DNA from: Streptomyces candidus
Lineage (GTDB): Bacteria > Actinomycetota > Actinomycetes > Streptomycetales > Streptomycetaceae
Assembly: GCF_014207445.1 (NCBI RefSeq)
Contig: NZ_JACHEM010000002.1
Span: 186,001 to 250,000, forward strand
DNA: 64,000 bases
Direction of reading: 5' to 3'
Shown: positions 29,164-36,547 of the stretch, in pieces
How the letters are laid out: every line of letters begins with the position of its first letter
How positions within the stretch are numbered: position 1 is the first letter of the stretch
Translations under genes and position numbers: made by a program
The notes under the pieces: generated by a model
What the model saw: the letters and a program-made list of their open reading frames with translations, nothing else
What the model was told of the DNA's origin: nothing
Databases searched by the model: none

Positions 29164-30315
29164 ATGCCCGAATTCGCGCTGGAGCCGGAGCAGGAAGAGT
29201 GGTGCGAGGAGTTGCGCGCGCTGGCTGCGGAGCGCCTGCGCCCCCTGGCGGAGAAGAGGGAGCCCGGCCTGCTCAACCGTCCACTCGTCACCGCACTGGG
29301 CGAACTCGGCCTGCTGGACCGCCTGTTCACCGCCGGAGCACTCGACCTGTGCCTGATGCGGGAGTCCCTCGCGCACGGCTGCACGGAGGCCGAGACGGCC
29401 CTGGCGCTCCAGGGGCTGGGCGCCTCGCCGGTGGCCCGCGCCGGCAGCGACGAGCAGCGCGCCCGCTGGCTGCCGGGGGTACGGGCCGGGCGTACCGTCG
29501 CCGCGTTCGCGCTGAGCGAGCCGGGGGCCGGGTCGGACGCGGCGTCGCTCGCACTCCGGGCGGAACCCGTGACCGGCACCGCCGGAGGCGGAGGATCCGC
29601 AGCGGGCGGGGGAGGCGGCTGGCGGCTCAGCGGTGAGAAGTGCTGGATCTCCAACGCGCCGTACGCCGACTTCTACACCGTCTTCGCCCGTACCACCCCG
29701 GGCGGCGGCGCGCGCGGCGTCACCGCGTTCCTCGTTCCCGCGGACCGCCCGGGACTGACCGGTGCCGCGCTCGACATGCTGTCCCCGCACCCCATCGGCA
29801 GCCTGGCCTTCGACGCCGTCCACGTCACCGAAGCCGATGTCATCGGCACACCGGACAGGGGCTTCCGCGTCGCCATGGACACCCTCAACCTCTTCCGGCC
29901 GAGCGTCGGCGCCTTCGCGGTCGGCATGGCACGGGCCGCACTCGACGCGACGCTCGCCCACACCGCCGGACGCACCGCGTTCGGCGGACCGTTGAAGGAC
30001 CTCCAGTCCGTGGCACACCGGGTCGCCGAGATGGCCACCCGTACGGAAGCGGCGCGGCTGCTCGTCTACGCGGCGGCGGCCGCGTACGACAGGAACGAAC
30101 CGCAGGTGCCGAAGAGTTCCGCCATGGCGAAGCTCTTCGCCACCGAGACCGCACAGTTCGTCGTGGACGCGGCCGTGCAACTGCACGGCGCCCGCGCCCT
30201 CCAGCGCGGCCACCTCCTCGAACACCTCTACCGGGAGGTGCGCGCCCCCCGCATCTACGAGGGCGCGACCGAGGTCCAGCGCACCATCATCGCGAAGGAG
30301 CTGTACGCCCGATGA
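29164..30315 (+). CDS. Acyl-CoA dehydrogenase
   Basis: 383 residues, FAD enzyme. The family pattern FALSEPGAGSDAASL (about 118-132), the GEKCWISNAPYADFY segment and LQSVAHRVAEMATRTEAARLL (about 280) and the terminal IYEGATEVQRTIIAKEL are present. A Gly/Ser-rich insertion (about 140-155) precedes the beta domain segment WRLSGEK. It probably oxidises an alicyclic CoA thioester downstream of the ring hydroxylase. The stop overlaps the start of the RidA gene. Confidence 0.88.
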   Translation: MPEFALEPEQEEWCEELRALAAERLRPLAEKREPGLLNRPLVTALGELGLLDRLFTAGALDLCLMRESLAHGCTEAETALALQGLGASPVARAGSDEQRARWLPGVRAGRTVAAFALSEPGAGSDAASLALRAEPVTGTAGGGGSAAGGGGGWRLSGEKCWISNAPYADFYTVFARTTPGGGARGVTAFLVPADRPGLTGAALDMLSPHPIGSLAFDAVHVTEADVIGTPDRGFRVAMDTLNLFRPSVGAFAVGMARAALDATLAHTAGRTAFGGPLKDLQSVAHRVAEMATRTEAARLLVYAAAAAYDRNEPQVPKSSAMAKLFATETAQFVVDAAVQLHGARALQRGHLLEHLYREVRAPRIYEGATEVQRTIIAKELYAR

Positions 30316-30716
30316 CCTCCCTCAAGCGCCACAACCCCGCCGAACTCGCCCCGCCCACCGGCTTCTCGCACGCCGTCAGCGTGGCGGCGAGCGGGTCCCG
30401 GCTGGTCTTCCTGGCTGGCCAGACCGCGCTCGACGGGGCGGGAAAGGTGGTCGGCGCGACGCTGCCGGAGCAGTTCGAGACGGCACTCGGCAATCTGCTG
30501 GGCGCGCTCGCCGCGGCCGGCGGCGCTCCCGGCGACCTGGCCCGGGTGACCGTCTACGCGACGGACGTCGCCGACTACCGCGAGCACGCGGCCGAACTGG
30601 GCCGCATCTGGCGTCGGTTGGCGGGCCGGGACTACCCGGCGATGGCGGTGGTGGGCGTGGTCCGGCTGTGGGACGAGCAGGCGCTCGTGGAACTCGACGG
30701 CATCGCCGTGCTGTGA
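30312..30716 (+). CDS. RidA/YjgF family imine/enamine deaminase
   Basis: 134 residues. FLAGQTALDG (about 35), LGALAAAGGAPGDLARVTVYATD (about 60-82) and the terminal VVRLWDEQALVELDGIAVL fit the RidA trimer family. RidA enzymes hydrolyse reactive enamines/imines, releasing ammonia. The gene is translationally coupled (ATGA) to the acyl-CoA dehydrogenase. In a 2-aminobenzoate pathway an enamine-type CoA intermediate is expected after ring reduction, which would give this protein a specific job; this is inference. The residue normally Arg105 in active RidA appears as the R of GVVRLW. Confidence 0.85.
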   Translation: MTSLKRHNPAELAPPTGFSHAVSVAASGSRLVFLAGQTALDGAGKVVGATLPEQFETALGNLLGALAAAGGAPGDLARVTVYATDVADYREHAAELGRIWRRLAGRDYPAMAVVGVVRLWDEQALVELDGIAVL

Positions 30717-30756
30717 CGACGCCAAGACGACCGGATCGCCGTGCTGTGACGACGCC
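30702..30756. repeat. 22-bp direct repeat across the RidA stop codon
   Basis: The 22-bp sequence beginning ATCGCCGTGCTGTGACGACG occurs at 30702-30723 and 30735-30756 (period 33). The first copy encodes the last codons IAVL and the stop of the RidA gene; the second repeats them out of use just downstream. It is a small tandem duplication of the gene's 3' end. Confidence 0.85.
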
Positions 30757-30868
30757 TGGTCTCGTGCCGACGGGGCGACTCGAGCACGTCGTCGCCGTCC
30801 CCGTAGACGGACGGCGATGCCCCTGCCGTGCCCGGAACGCACGTGCGGCGAGGGGAGTTGGGGGTCCC

Positions 30869-30900
30869 TTGGCAGGTGCGGTGTCGTGTGACATATTACT
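30869..30900 (+). promoter_or_regulatory. Leaderless promoter with overlapping GntR-type operator (site 1)
   Basis: A -35 TTGGCA (30869-30874), 17-bp spacer and -10 CATATT (30892-30897) end six bases before the GTG start at 30904, so the transcript is predicted to be leaderless. The 13-bp element GTGACATATTACT (30888-30900) overlaps the -10 box. The same element recurs at 34001 (inverted) and, less exactly, at 36503. Confidence 0.65.
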
Positions 30901-30903
30901 GCC

Positions 30904-32130
30904 GTGTTCACGAGGCGCACCTTCGATGTTGTCGTCGTCGGGGCCGGCGTGGTCGGCGCGGCCTGCGCCTTCTACACCTCCCGGTCCGGGCTCTGCGTCG
31001 CCGTGGTCGACCGGGGCCCGGTCGCGGGCGGCACCACCGGCGCCGGTGAGGGCAACCTGCTCGTCTCCGACAAGCAGCCGGGCCCCGAACTCGACCTCGC
31101 GCTGCTGTCCACGAGACTGTGGCGCGAACTCGCGGAGGAGTTCCCGGCCACCTTCGAGTACGAGGCGAAGGGCGGCCTCGTGGTCGCGGCGCAGCAGGAC
31201 GGGCTCGCAGCGCTCCGTACCTTCGCCGCCACGCAGGCCGCGGCGGGCGTGCAGTGCGAGGACGTCCCGCACCTCGCCGACGTGGAACCGCACCTCGCCC
31301 CCGGGCTCGCGGGCGGGGTCCGCTACCCGCAGGACGCCCAGGTCCAGCCCGCCTTGGCCGCCGCCCACCTCCTGAGGGCATCCGGGGCCCGACTGCTGCT
31401 GGGCGAAGAGGTCATCGGCGTACTGCGCACCACGGACGGCGCGGTGCGCGGAGTGCGCACGCCGCGCGGCGACCTCCTGGCGCCCGCGGTCGTCAACGCC
31501 GCCGGTACGTGGGGCGGGCAGGTCGCCGAACTCGCCGGGACGTCGCTGCCCGTGCTGCCCCGGCGCGGATTCGTGCTCGTCACCGAGCCGCTGCCCCGGG
31601 TCGTACGGCACAAGGTGTACGCGGCGGACTATGTGGCCGACGTGGCGAGCGGGTCCGCGGCACTCCAGACGTCGGCGGTGGTCGAAGGGACGGCGGCCGG
31701 GCCGGTGCTGATCGGGGCGAGCCGGGAGCGGGTCGGGTTCGACAGGTCGCTCTCGACGGAAGTGCTGGGGAAGCTGGCGCGCCAGGCCCAGGAACTGTTC
31801 CCGGTGTTGCGGGGGGTGCGGGTGATGCGCACCTACCACGGGTTCCGGCCGTACCTGCCCGACCACCATCCGGCGATCGGCGCGGACGGGCGGGTACCGG
31901 GGCTGTGGCACGCGTGCGGGCACGAGGGGGCGGGCGTGGGGCTGGCTCCGGCGACGGGGGCGTTGATCGCCGACGGGCTGGCCGGGAGTGGCGGGAGACT
32001 CGATCGAAGGGCGGTGGACGTCCGGGCGTTCCGTCCCGGGAGGTTCGGATCAGGGCCGCCGCAACCAGGCCGGGCGGACGCCGGAGCGTGGCCGTCCGCA
32101 CCCGGCCCGACCGACCGGCCCCCGGCATGA
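30904..32130 (+). CDS. FAD-dependent D-hydroxyproline dehydrogenase, DAO-type subunit
   Basis: 408 residues. N-terminal FAD Rossmann motif VVVVGAGVVGAACAF, the TTGAGEGNLL loop, and a C-terminal FRPYLPDHHPAIG...LWHACGHEGAGVGLAPATG block, typical of the D-amino-acid-oxidase/glycine-oxidase family subunits of three-part dehydrogenases (HcnC, D-hydroxyproline dehydrogenase beta). The last 35 residues are a disordered Pro/Gly/Ala tail. With the two following genes it should oxidise cis-4-hydroxy-D-proline to pyrroline-4-hydroxy-2-carboxylate. No ribosome-binding site precedes the GTG, matching the leaderless promoter. Confidence 0.85.
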   Translation: MFTRRTFDVVVVGAGVVGAACAFYTSRSGLCVAVVDRGPVAGGTTGAGEGNLLVSDKQPGPELDLALLSTRLWRELAEEFPATFEYEAKGGLVVAAQQDGLAALRTFAATQAAAGVQCEDVPHLADVEPHLAPGLAGGVRYPQDAQVQPALAAAHLLRASGARLLLGEEVIGVLRTTDGAVRGVRTPRGDLLAPAVVNAAGTWGGQVAELAGTSLPVLPRRGFVLVTEPLPRVVRHKVYAADYVADVASGSAALQTSAVVEGTAAGPVLIGASRERVGFDRSLSTEVLGKLARQAQELFPVLRGVRVMRTYHGFRPYLPDHHPAIGADGRVPGLWHACGHEGAGVGLAPATGALIADGLAGSGGRLDRRAVDVRAFRPGRFGSGPPQPGRADAGAWPSAPGPTDRPPA

Positions 32131-32245
32131 ATCCACCGGGCGGGAAGCACTGCGGAGCCGCCGCACGAGCCCCCTGTTCGCTCGCCCCGCGCGAGCCCTC
32201 CGTGTCGGTTCTCCGCATGAGCCCGACGGATGAAGGAGTCCGACC

Positions 32246-32569
32246 GTGTTCCGTTCTCGTCGCAGTCCCCTCGGGCTCGCCCGCGCCACCCCCGGGGCCC
32301 CGTTCGACATCACCCTCGACGGGCGTCCGGTACCCGCGTTCGACGGGCAGAGCGTGGCCGCCGCGCTGTGGGCGGACGGGGTGCTCTCCTGGCGGACCAC
32401 GCGCGGTTCCGGGAAGCCACGCGGGGCGTTCTGCGCCATCGGATCCTGCTACGACTGCCTCGCGACCATCAACTCCCGCCCCAACCAGCGCGCTTGTCTC
32501 GTTCCGGCCCGGCCGGGCGACGCCGTGACCACCCAGAAAGGACACGGACGTGCCGACCTCGCCGTCTGA
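32246..32569 (+). CDS. (2Fe-2S)-binding subunit of the D-hydroxyproline dehydrogenase
   Basis: 107 residues. The ferredoxin-like DGRPVPAFDGQSVAAALWADGV is followed by the compact cysteine cluster FCAIGSCYDCLATI (about 62-75) and RACLVPARPGD, the layout of the small HcnA-like subunit that shuttles electrons between the two flavoproteins. AAGGAG lies nine bases before the GTG. The last 20 bp overlap the next gene, coupling their translation. Confidence 0.85.
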   Translation: MFRSRRSPLGLARATPGAPFDITLDGRPVPAFDGQSVAAALWADGVLSWRTTRGSGKPRGAFCAIGSCYDCLATINSRPNQRACLVPARPGDAVTTQKGHGRADLAV

Positions 32570-33956
32570 GGAGCAGGGGCCGTACGACCTCGCCGTTGTC
32601 GGCGCGGGGCCCGCCGGGCTCGCCGCCGCCGTCACCGCCGCCCGGCTCGGGCTGCACGTCGCCCTCGTGGACGCGGCCTCCCGCGTCGGCGGCCAGTTCT
32701 ACCGGCAGCCGGCGGCCGGGCTGCACGCCCGGCGGCCCGAGGCGCTGCACCACTCCTGGTCCGCCTTCGCCCGCCGTGCCGCGCAACTGGACGTGCACAC
32801 GGCCGCCGGACGGATCCGGCATCTCGCCGAGCACCATGTCTGGGCCGTCACCGGCGAGGCGGGACAGTGGGCCGTGCACGCGGCGCGCGGGCCGGACGGG
32901 AGCGGCGAGACGGTCGTCGTCCGGGCCCGCAAGGTGCTGCTCGCCACCGGCGCCTATGAACGCCAACTCCCGTTCCCGGGCTGGACGCTGCCCGGGGTTG
33001 TCGGCGCCGACGGTGCGCAGGCGCTGCTCAAGGGCGCTCTGGTGCTGCCGGGCCGCCGGGTCGTCGTCGCGGGGAGCGGACCGCTGCTTCTCGCCGTCGC
33101 GGGCTCGCTCGCCGCCGCGGGCGCCACCGTGCCGGTCGTCGTCGAGGCGAGCGGCTACGGAGGGTACGCCCGGCGTCCGGGCGTGCTCGCCGCCAACCCG
33201 GGCAAGCTCGCGGAGGGCGCGGTGCATGCGGCAGCCCTCGTCCGGCACGGGATACGGGTACGCAACCGAAGTGCCGTGACCGACGTGCACGGCACCACGC
33301 GCGTCGAGGCGGTGACCGTCACGCGGCTTGACGAGGAGTGGCGGGCGGTGCCCGGGACCGGGGTGCGGATCCCGTGCGACGTACTGGCCGTCGGGCACGG
33401 GCTGCTCCCGCAGGTGGAGTTGGCGACCGGCGTGGGCTGCGCCACCCGCCGCACCCCGGACGGCGCGCACGCCCTGGTCGTCGACGCCAGGCAGCGCACC
33501 ACCGTCCCCGGGCTCTGGTCCGCCGGGGAGACCGGGGGAGTGGGAGGCGCTGCACTCGCGTTTCTGGAGGGTGAGTTGGCGGCCCGCGACATTGGCCGAA
33601 GTGGCGAGGGGGCGGCTTCCCTGGCGCGCCGTCGTGACCGGCTCCGCCATTTCGGTGAAGCCATGGCCGCCGCTCACGCTCCCGGGCCGGCCTGGCCGGA
33701 GTGGTTGCGGGACGACACCGAAGTCTGCCGGTGCGAAGAGGTCACGGCGAGCCGGGTACGGGAGGCCGTGAACGACCTCGGGGCACGGGACGCCCGTACG
33801 GTGAAGCTCCTCACCCGCGCCGGCATGGGCTGGTGTCAGGGCCGGATGTGCGGTCCTGCGGTCGCCTGCCTGGCCGGTGCGACCGCGTCCCCCGACCGGC
33901 GTCCCCTCGCCTGCCCGGTCGCCCTTGGCGCTCTGGCGGAACTCTCCGACGGTTGA
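32550..33956 (+). CDS. NAD(P)/FAD oxidoreductase with BFD-type [2Fe-2S] tail, D-hydroxyproline dehydrogenase alpha subunit
   Basis: 468 residues. An N-terminal FAD motif VVGAGPAGLAAAV and SRVGGQFYRQP, a second dinucleotide motif VVVAGSGPLLLAVAGSLAAAG (about 170), GLWSAGETGGVGG (about 320), and a C-terminal bacterioferritin-associated-ferredoxin-like domain with CRCEEVT (about 393) and GWCQGRMCGPA (about 428), giving the four cysteine ligands. This is the HcnB-like subunit that passes electrons from the oxidase. GTG start, overlapping the preceding gene. Confidence 0.85.
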   Translation: MPTSPSEEQGPYDLAVVGAGPAGLAAAVTAARLGLHVALVDAASRVGGQFYRQPAAGLHARRPEALHHSWSAFARRAAQLDVHTAAGRIRHLAEHHVWAVTGEAGQWAVHAARGPDGSGETVVVRARKVLLATGAYERQLPFPGWTLPGVVGADGAQALLKGALVLPGRRVVVAGSGPLLLAVAGSLAAAGATVPVVVEASGYGGYARRPGVLAANPGKLAEGAVHAAALVRHGIRVRNRSAVTDVHGTTRVEAVTVTRLDEEWRAVPGTGVRIPCDVLAVGHGLLPQVELATGVGCATRRTPDGAHALVVDARQRTTVPGLWSAGETGGVGGAALAFLEGELAARDIGRSGEGAASLARRRDRLRHFGEAMAAAHAPGPAWPEWLRDDTEVCRCEEVTASRVREAVNDLGARDARTVKLLTRAGMGWCQGRMCGPAVACLAGATASPDRRPLACPVALGALAELSDG

Positions 33957-33978
33957 GGGGAGTTCGGCTGCCGTGCCC

Positions 33979-34013
33979 TTGCGGGATTCGTCCGCCCTTC
34001 AGTAAAATGTCAC
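33979..34013 (+). promoter_or_regulatory. Promoter with overlapping GntR-type operator (site 2)
   Basis: -35 TTGCGG (33979-33984), 18-bp spacer, -10 TAAAAT (34003-34008). The element AGTAAAATGTCAC (34001-34013), which is the inverse of site 1 with one change, covers the -10 box. It lies 23 bp before the deaminase ATG. Confidence 0.6.
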
Positions 34014-34036
34014 ACACCACATGAGGGAGTGCGCAC

Positions 34037-34948
34037 ATGAACACGACACCTGGTGCCGACGACCGCCTCCGGCCCTGGCGCGGCCTCATGGTCGCCACCA
34101 CCCTGCCCTTCCGTGCCGACCTCACCGTCGATCACGACGCGTACGCCGCCCAGGTCTCCCGCCTTCTCGCGGCGGGCTGCGACGGAGTCGTGCCCAACGG
34201 CTCCCTCGGTGAGTACCAGACGCTCACCGACGACGAGCGCGCCCAGGTCGTCCGTACCGCCGTCGACGTCGCGGGCGGTGACCGGGTGATGCCGGGAGTC
34301 GCCGCGTACGGCAGCGCCGAATCGCGACGCTGGGCCGAGCAGGCGGCCGACGCCGGTGCCGGGTCCGTCCTCCTCCTGCCGCCCAACGCCTTCAGAGCGG
34401 ACGCCGGTGCGGTACGCGCGCACTACGCCGAGGTCGCCCGCGTCGGCGTCCCCGTCGTCGCGTACAACAACCCCTTCGACACCAAGGTCGACCTGACGCC
34501 CGAGCTTTTGGCCGCCCTCCATGCCGACGGCAGCATCGTGGCCGTGAAGGAGTTCAGCGGCGACGTCCGCCGCGCCTACGAGATCGCCGAACTCGCGCCC
34601 CATCTCGACCTGTTGACAGGCGCCGACGACGTCCTGCTCGAACTCGCCCTCGCCGGGGCGGTCGGCTGGATCGCCGGTTGCCCCAACGCGCTGCCCGCGT
34701 CCTCCGTCGCCCTCTACCGGGCCGCCGTCTCCGGTGACCTCGACACCGCGCTGCCCCTCTACCGTGCCCTGCACCCGCTCCTGCGCTGGGACTCCAAACC
34801 CGAGTTCGTGCAGGCGATCAAGCTCTCCATGGATCTCGTGGGGCAGCACGGCGGCCCCACCCGCCCCCCGCGTTTCCCGCTCCCCGCCGGGCAGGAGGCC
34901 GCGGTCCGCGCGGTCACCGAGAAGCTCCTCGCCGACGGTCACCGCTGA
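34037..34948 (+). CDS. Pyrroline-4-hydroxy-2-carboxylate deaminase (dihydrodipicolinate synthase family)
   Basis: 303 residues, TIM-barrel lyase. GSLGEYQTLTDDER (about 55-68), the catalytic tyrosine in VVAYNNPF (about 143) and the Schiff-base lysine in IVAVKEFSGD (about 172) are in place. Within this cluster the expected reaction is deamination and dehydration of pyrroline-4-hydroxy-2-carboxylate to alpha-ketoglutarate semialdehyde. GAGGGAG before the ATG fixes the start. The epimerase follows 34 bp later. Confidence 0.85.
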   Translation: MNTTPGADDRLRPWRGLMVATTLPFRADLTVDHDAYAAQVSRLLAAGCDGVVPNGSLGEYQTLTDDERAQVVRTAVDVAGGDRVMPGVAAYGSAESRRWAEQAADAGAGSVLLLPPNAFRADAGAVRAHYAEVARVGVPVVAYNNPFDTKVDLTPELLAALHADGSIVAVKEFSGDVRRAYEIAELAPHLDLLTGADDVLLELALAGAVGWIAGCPNALPASSVALYRAAVSGDLDTALPLYRALHPLLRWDSKPEFVQAIKLSMDLVGQHGGPTRPPRFPLPAGQEAAVRAVTEKLLADGHR

Positions 34949-34982
34949 CCGACCGCGCCAACCCGCGCCCCCGGAGGCCGAC

Positions 34983-35999
34983 TTGCGCACCCGTCATGTC
35001 TTCCACGCCGTCGACTCCCACACCGAGGGCATGCCGACCCGTGTCATCACCGGTGGTGTCGGCCCCATACCCGGCGCCACCATGGCCGAGCGCCGACTCC
35101 ACTTCGCCGAGCACCGCGACGCCGTCCGCACCCTCCTGATGTACGAGCCGCGCGGCCACGCCTCGATGAGCGGCGCGATACTCCAGCCGCCGACCCGCCC
35201 GGACGCCGACTACGGAGTCCTGTTCATCGAGGTGTCCGGCTCCCTCCCCATGTGCGGCCACGGCACCATCGGCGTCGCCACCGTCCTCGTCGAGACCGGC
35301 ATGGTCGAGATCCACGAGCCCGTCACCACCGTCCGTCTCGACACCCCCGCGGGGCTCGTCTCCGTCGGCGTCCAGGTCACGGACGGGGCCGCCACCGCCG
35401 TCACCCTCACCAATGTCCCCGCCTTCAGCGTCGCCCTCGACCGCAAGATCGACGTCCCCGGACTGGGCACGCTCACCTACGACGTGGCCTACGGCGGCAA
35501 CTTCTACGCCTTCGTACCCCTGGAGACCGTCGGCCCGGACGGCATCGCCTTCGACCGCACCCGCAAGGACGACATCCTCGCCGCGGGACTCGCCCTGATG
35601 GACGCCGTCAACGCCTCCGCCGGCCACCGCCCCGTACACCCCGAGGACGAACGCATCGGCGGCCTCAAGCACGTCTACTTCGCCGCCCCCGGCTCGGACG
35701 CCGTCCACTCCCGGCACGCGATGGCCATCCACCCCGGCTGGTTCGACCGCTCGCCGTGCGGCACCGGCACCTCGGCCCGCATGGCACAGCTGCACGCGCG
35801 CGGCGAACTGCCCCTGCACCGCGACTTCGTCAACGAGTCCTTCATCGGAACACAGTTCACCGGCCGCCTCGTCGACACCACAACCGTCGGCGAACTCCCC
35901 GCAGTCGTCCCCACCGTCACCGGCCGCGCCTGGATCACCGGCACCGCCCAGTACTTCCTCGACCCCACCGACCCCTTCCCCGGAGGATTCCTGCTGTGA
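34983..35999 (+). CDS. 4-hydroxyproline 2-epimerase (proline racemase family)
   Basis: 338 residues. Both active-site cysteines of epimerases are present: SLPMCGHGTIG (about 88) and RSPCGTGTSARM (about 256). RHVFHAVDSHTEGMPTRVITGG starts the protein. Because the first is CGHG and the second CGTG, this is an epimerase of trans-4-hydroxy-L-proline rather than a dehydratase. The start is a TTG at 34983: it gives the exact family N-terminus and has GGAGG five bases upstream, while no ATG or GTG fits. The stop overlaps a GTG that once opened the aldehyde dehydrogenase gene. Confidence 0.88.
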   Translation: MRTRHVFHAVDSHTEGMPTRVITGGVGPIPGATMAERRLHFAEHRDAVRTLLMYEPRGHASMSGAILQPPTRPDADYGVLFIEVSGSLPMCGHGTIGVATVLVETGMVEIHEPVTTVRLDTPAGLVSVGVQVTDGAATAVTLTNVPAFSVALDRKIDVPGLGTLTYDVAYGGNFYAFVPLETVGPDGIAFDRTRKDDILAAGLALMDAVNASAGHRPVHPEDERIGGLKHVYFAAPGSDAVHSRHAMAIHPGWFDRSPCGTGTSARMAQLHARGELPLHRDFVNESFIGTQFTGRLVDTTTVGELPAVVPTVTGRAWITGTAQYFLDPTDPFPGGFLL

Positions 36000-36506
36000 C
36001 CGGCACCCCGACGGCAGCCTCCCGGGTCGTCCCCCGCAGTCCCGACGAACCCGGCGACGTCGGCTGCGACGTCCCCGCCACCGGTGCCTGGGCGACGGCG
36101 GAGGCCGCCGACCGGGGCCACGACCCCCACGGGCGACCCCGGTGGCCGATCCGTCCCGGCCGACCACCGTACGCGGCCCGATGATCTCCGAGAACGCCCG
36201 CGAGAAGGTGCTGACCGCCGCGCGTGACCTCCCCCCCCGCTGGGCGGCAGGCGCGGGGCCGGGCCGGGCTCGTACGCCGAACCGGGCCCCGTCGAGCGGG
36301 TGCCGTCCGGGCACCCGCTCCTGCGCGAGGAGGTCTTCGTGACCGGCCGTGTCAACGCCCCCTCCACCGGCGCCGACTTCCACCTTCCGTTCGGCGGCAC
36401 GAAGTCCTCGCGTCACGGCCCGCGCGAACAGGGCCGCGGCGCACTCGACTTCCGCACGTCCACCCGGACCTACGCACTCCACCGGGCGACCGTCAGCGCA
36501 ACGTGA
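35996..36506 (+). pseudogene. Decayed aldehyde dehydrogenase (probable alpha-ketoglutarate semialdehyde dehydrogenase)
   Basis: The GTG at 35996 overlaps the epimerase stop and has GGAGG nine bases upstream, and the first 35 or so codons (RSPDEPGDVGCDVPATGA) resemble an ALDH N-terminus. The rest is pieces: GPMISENAREKVLTAARD at 36175 in another frame, then past a run of eight C (36231-36238) GPGSYAEPGPVERVPSGHPLLREEVF in a third frame, joined directly to TGRVNAPSTGADFHLPFGGTKSS, GPREQG and STRTYALH to the end. About 170 of some 500 codons remain, so the NAD-binding and catalytic-cysteine regions are deleted. The last step of the hydroxyproline route is therefore missing here. Confidence 0.85.
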
Positions 36507-36515
36507 CATTGTACG
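36503..36515 (+). promoter_or_regulatory. GntR-type operator (site 3) before gntR
   Basis: GTGACATTGTACG, 33 bp upstream of the regulator ATG, sharing GTGACAT and TAC with the elements at 30888 and 34001. It begins within the last codons of the aldehyde dehydrogenase remnant. This suggests autoregulation. Confidence 0.55.
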
Positions 36516-36547
36516 CTGGGCAGTCCGTAGCAACCCGGAGGGCCGCC

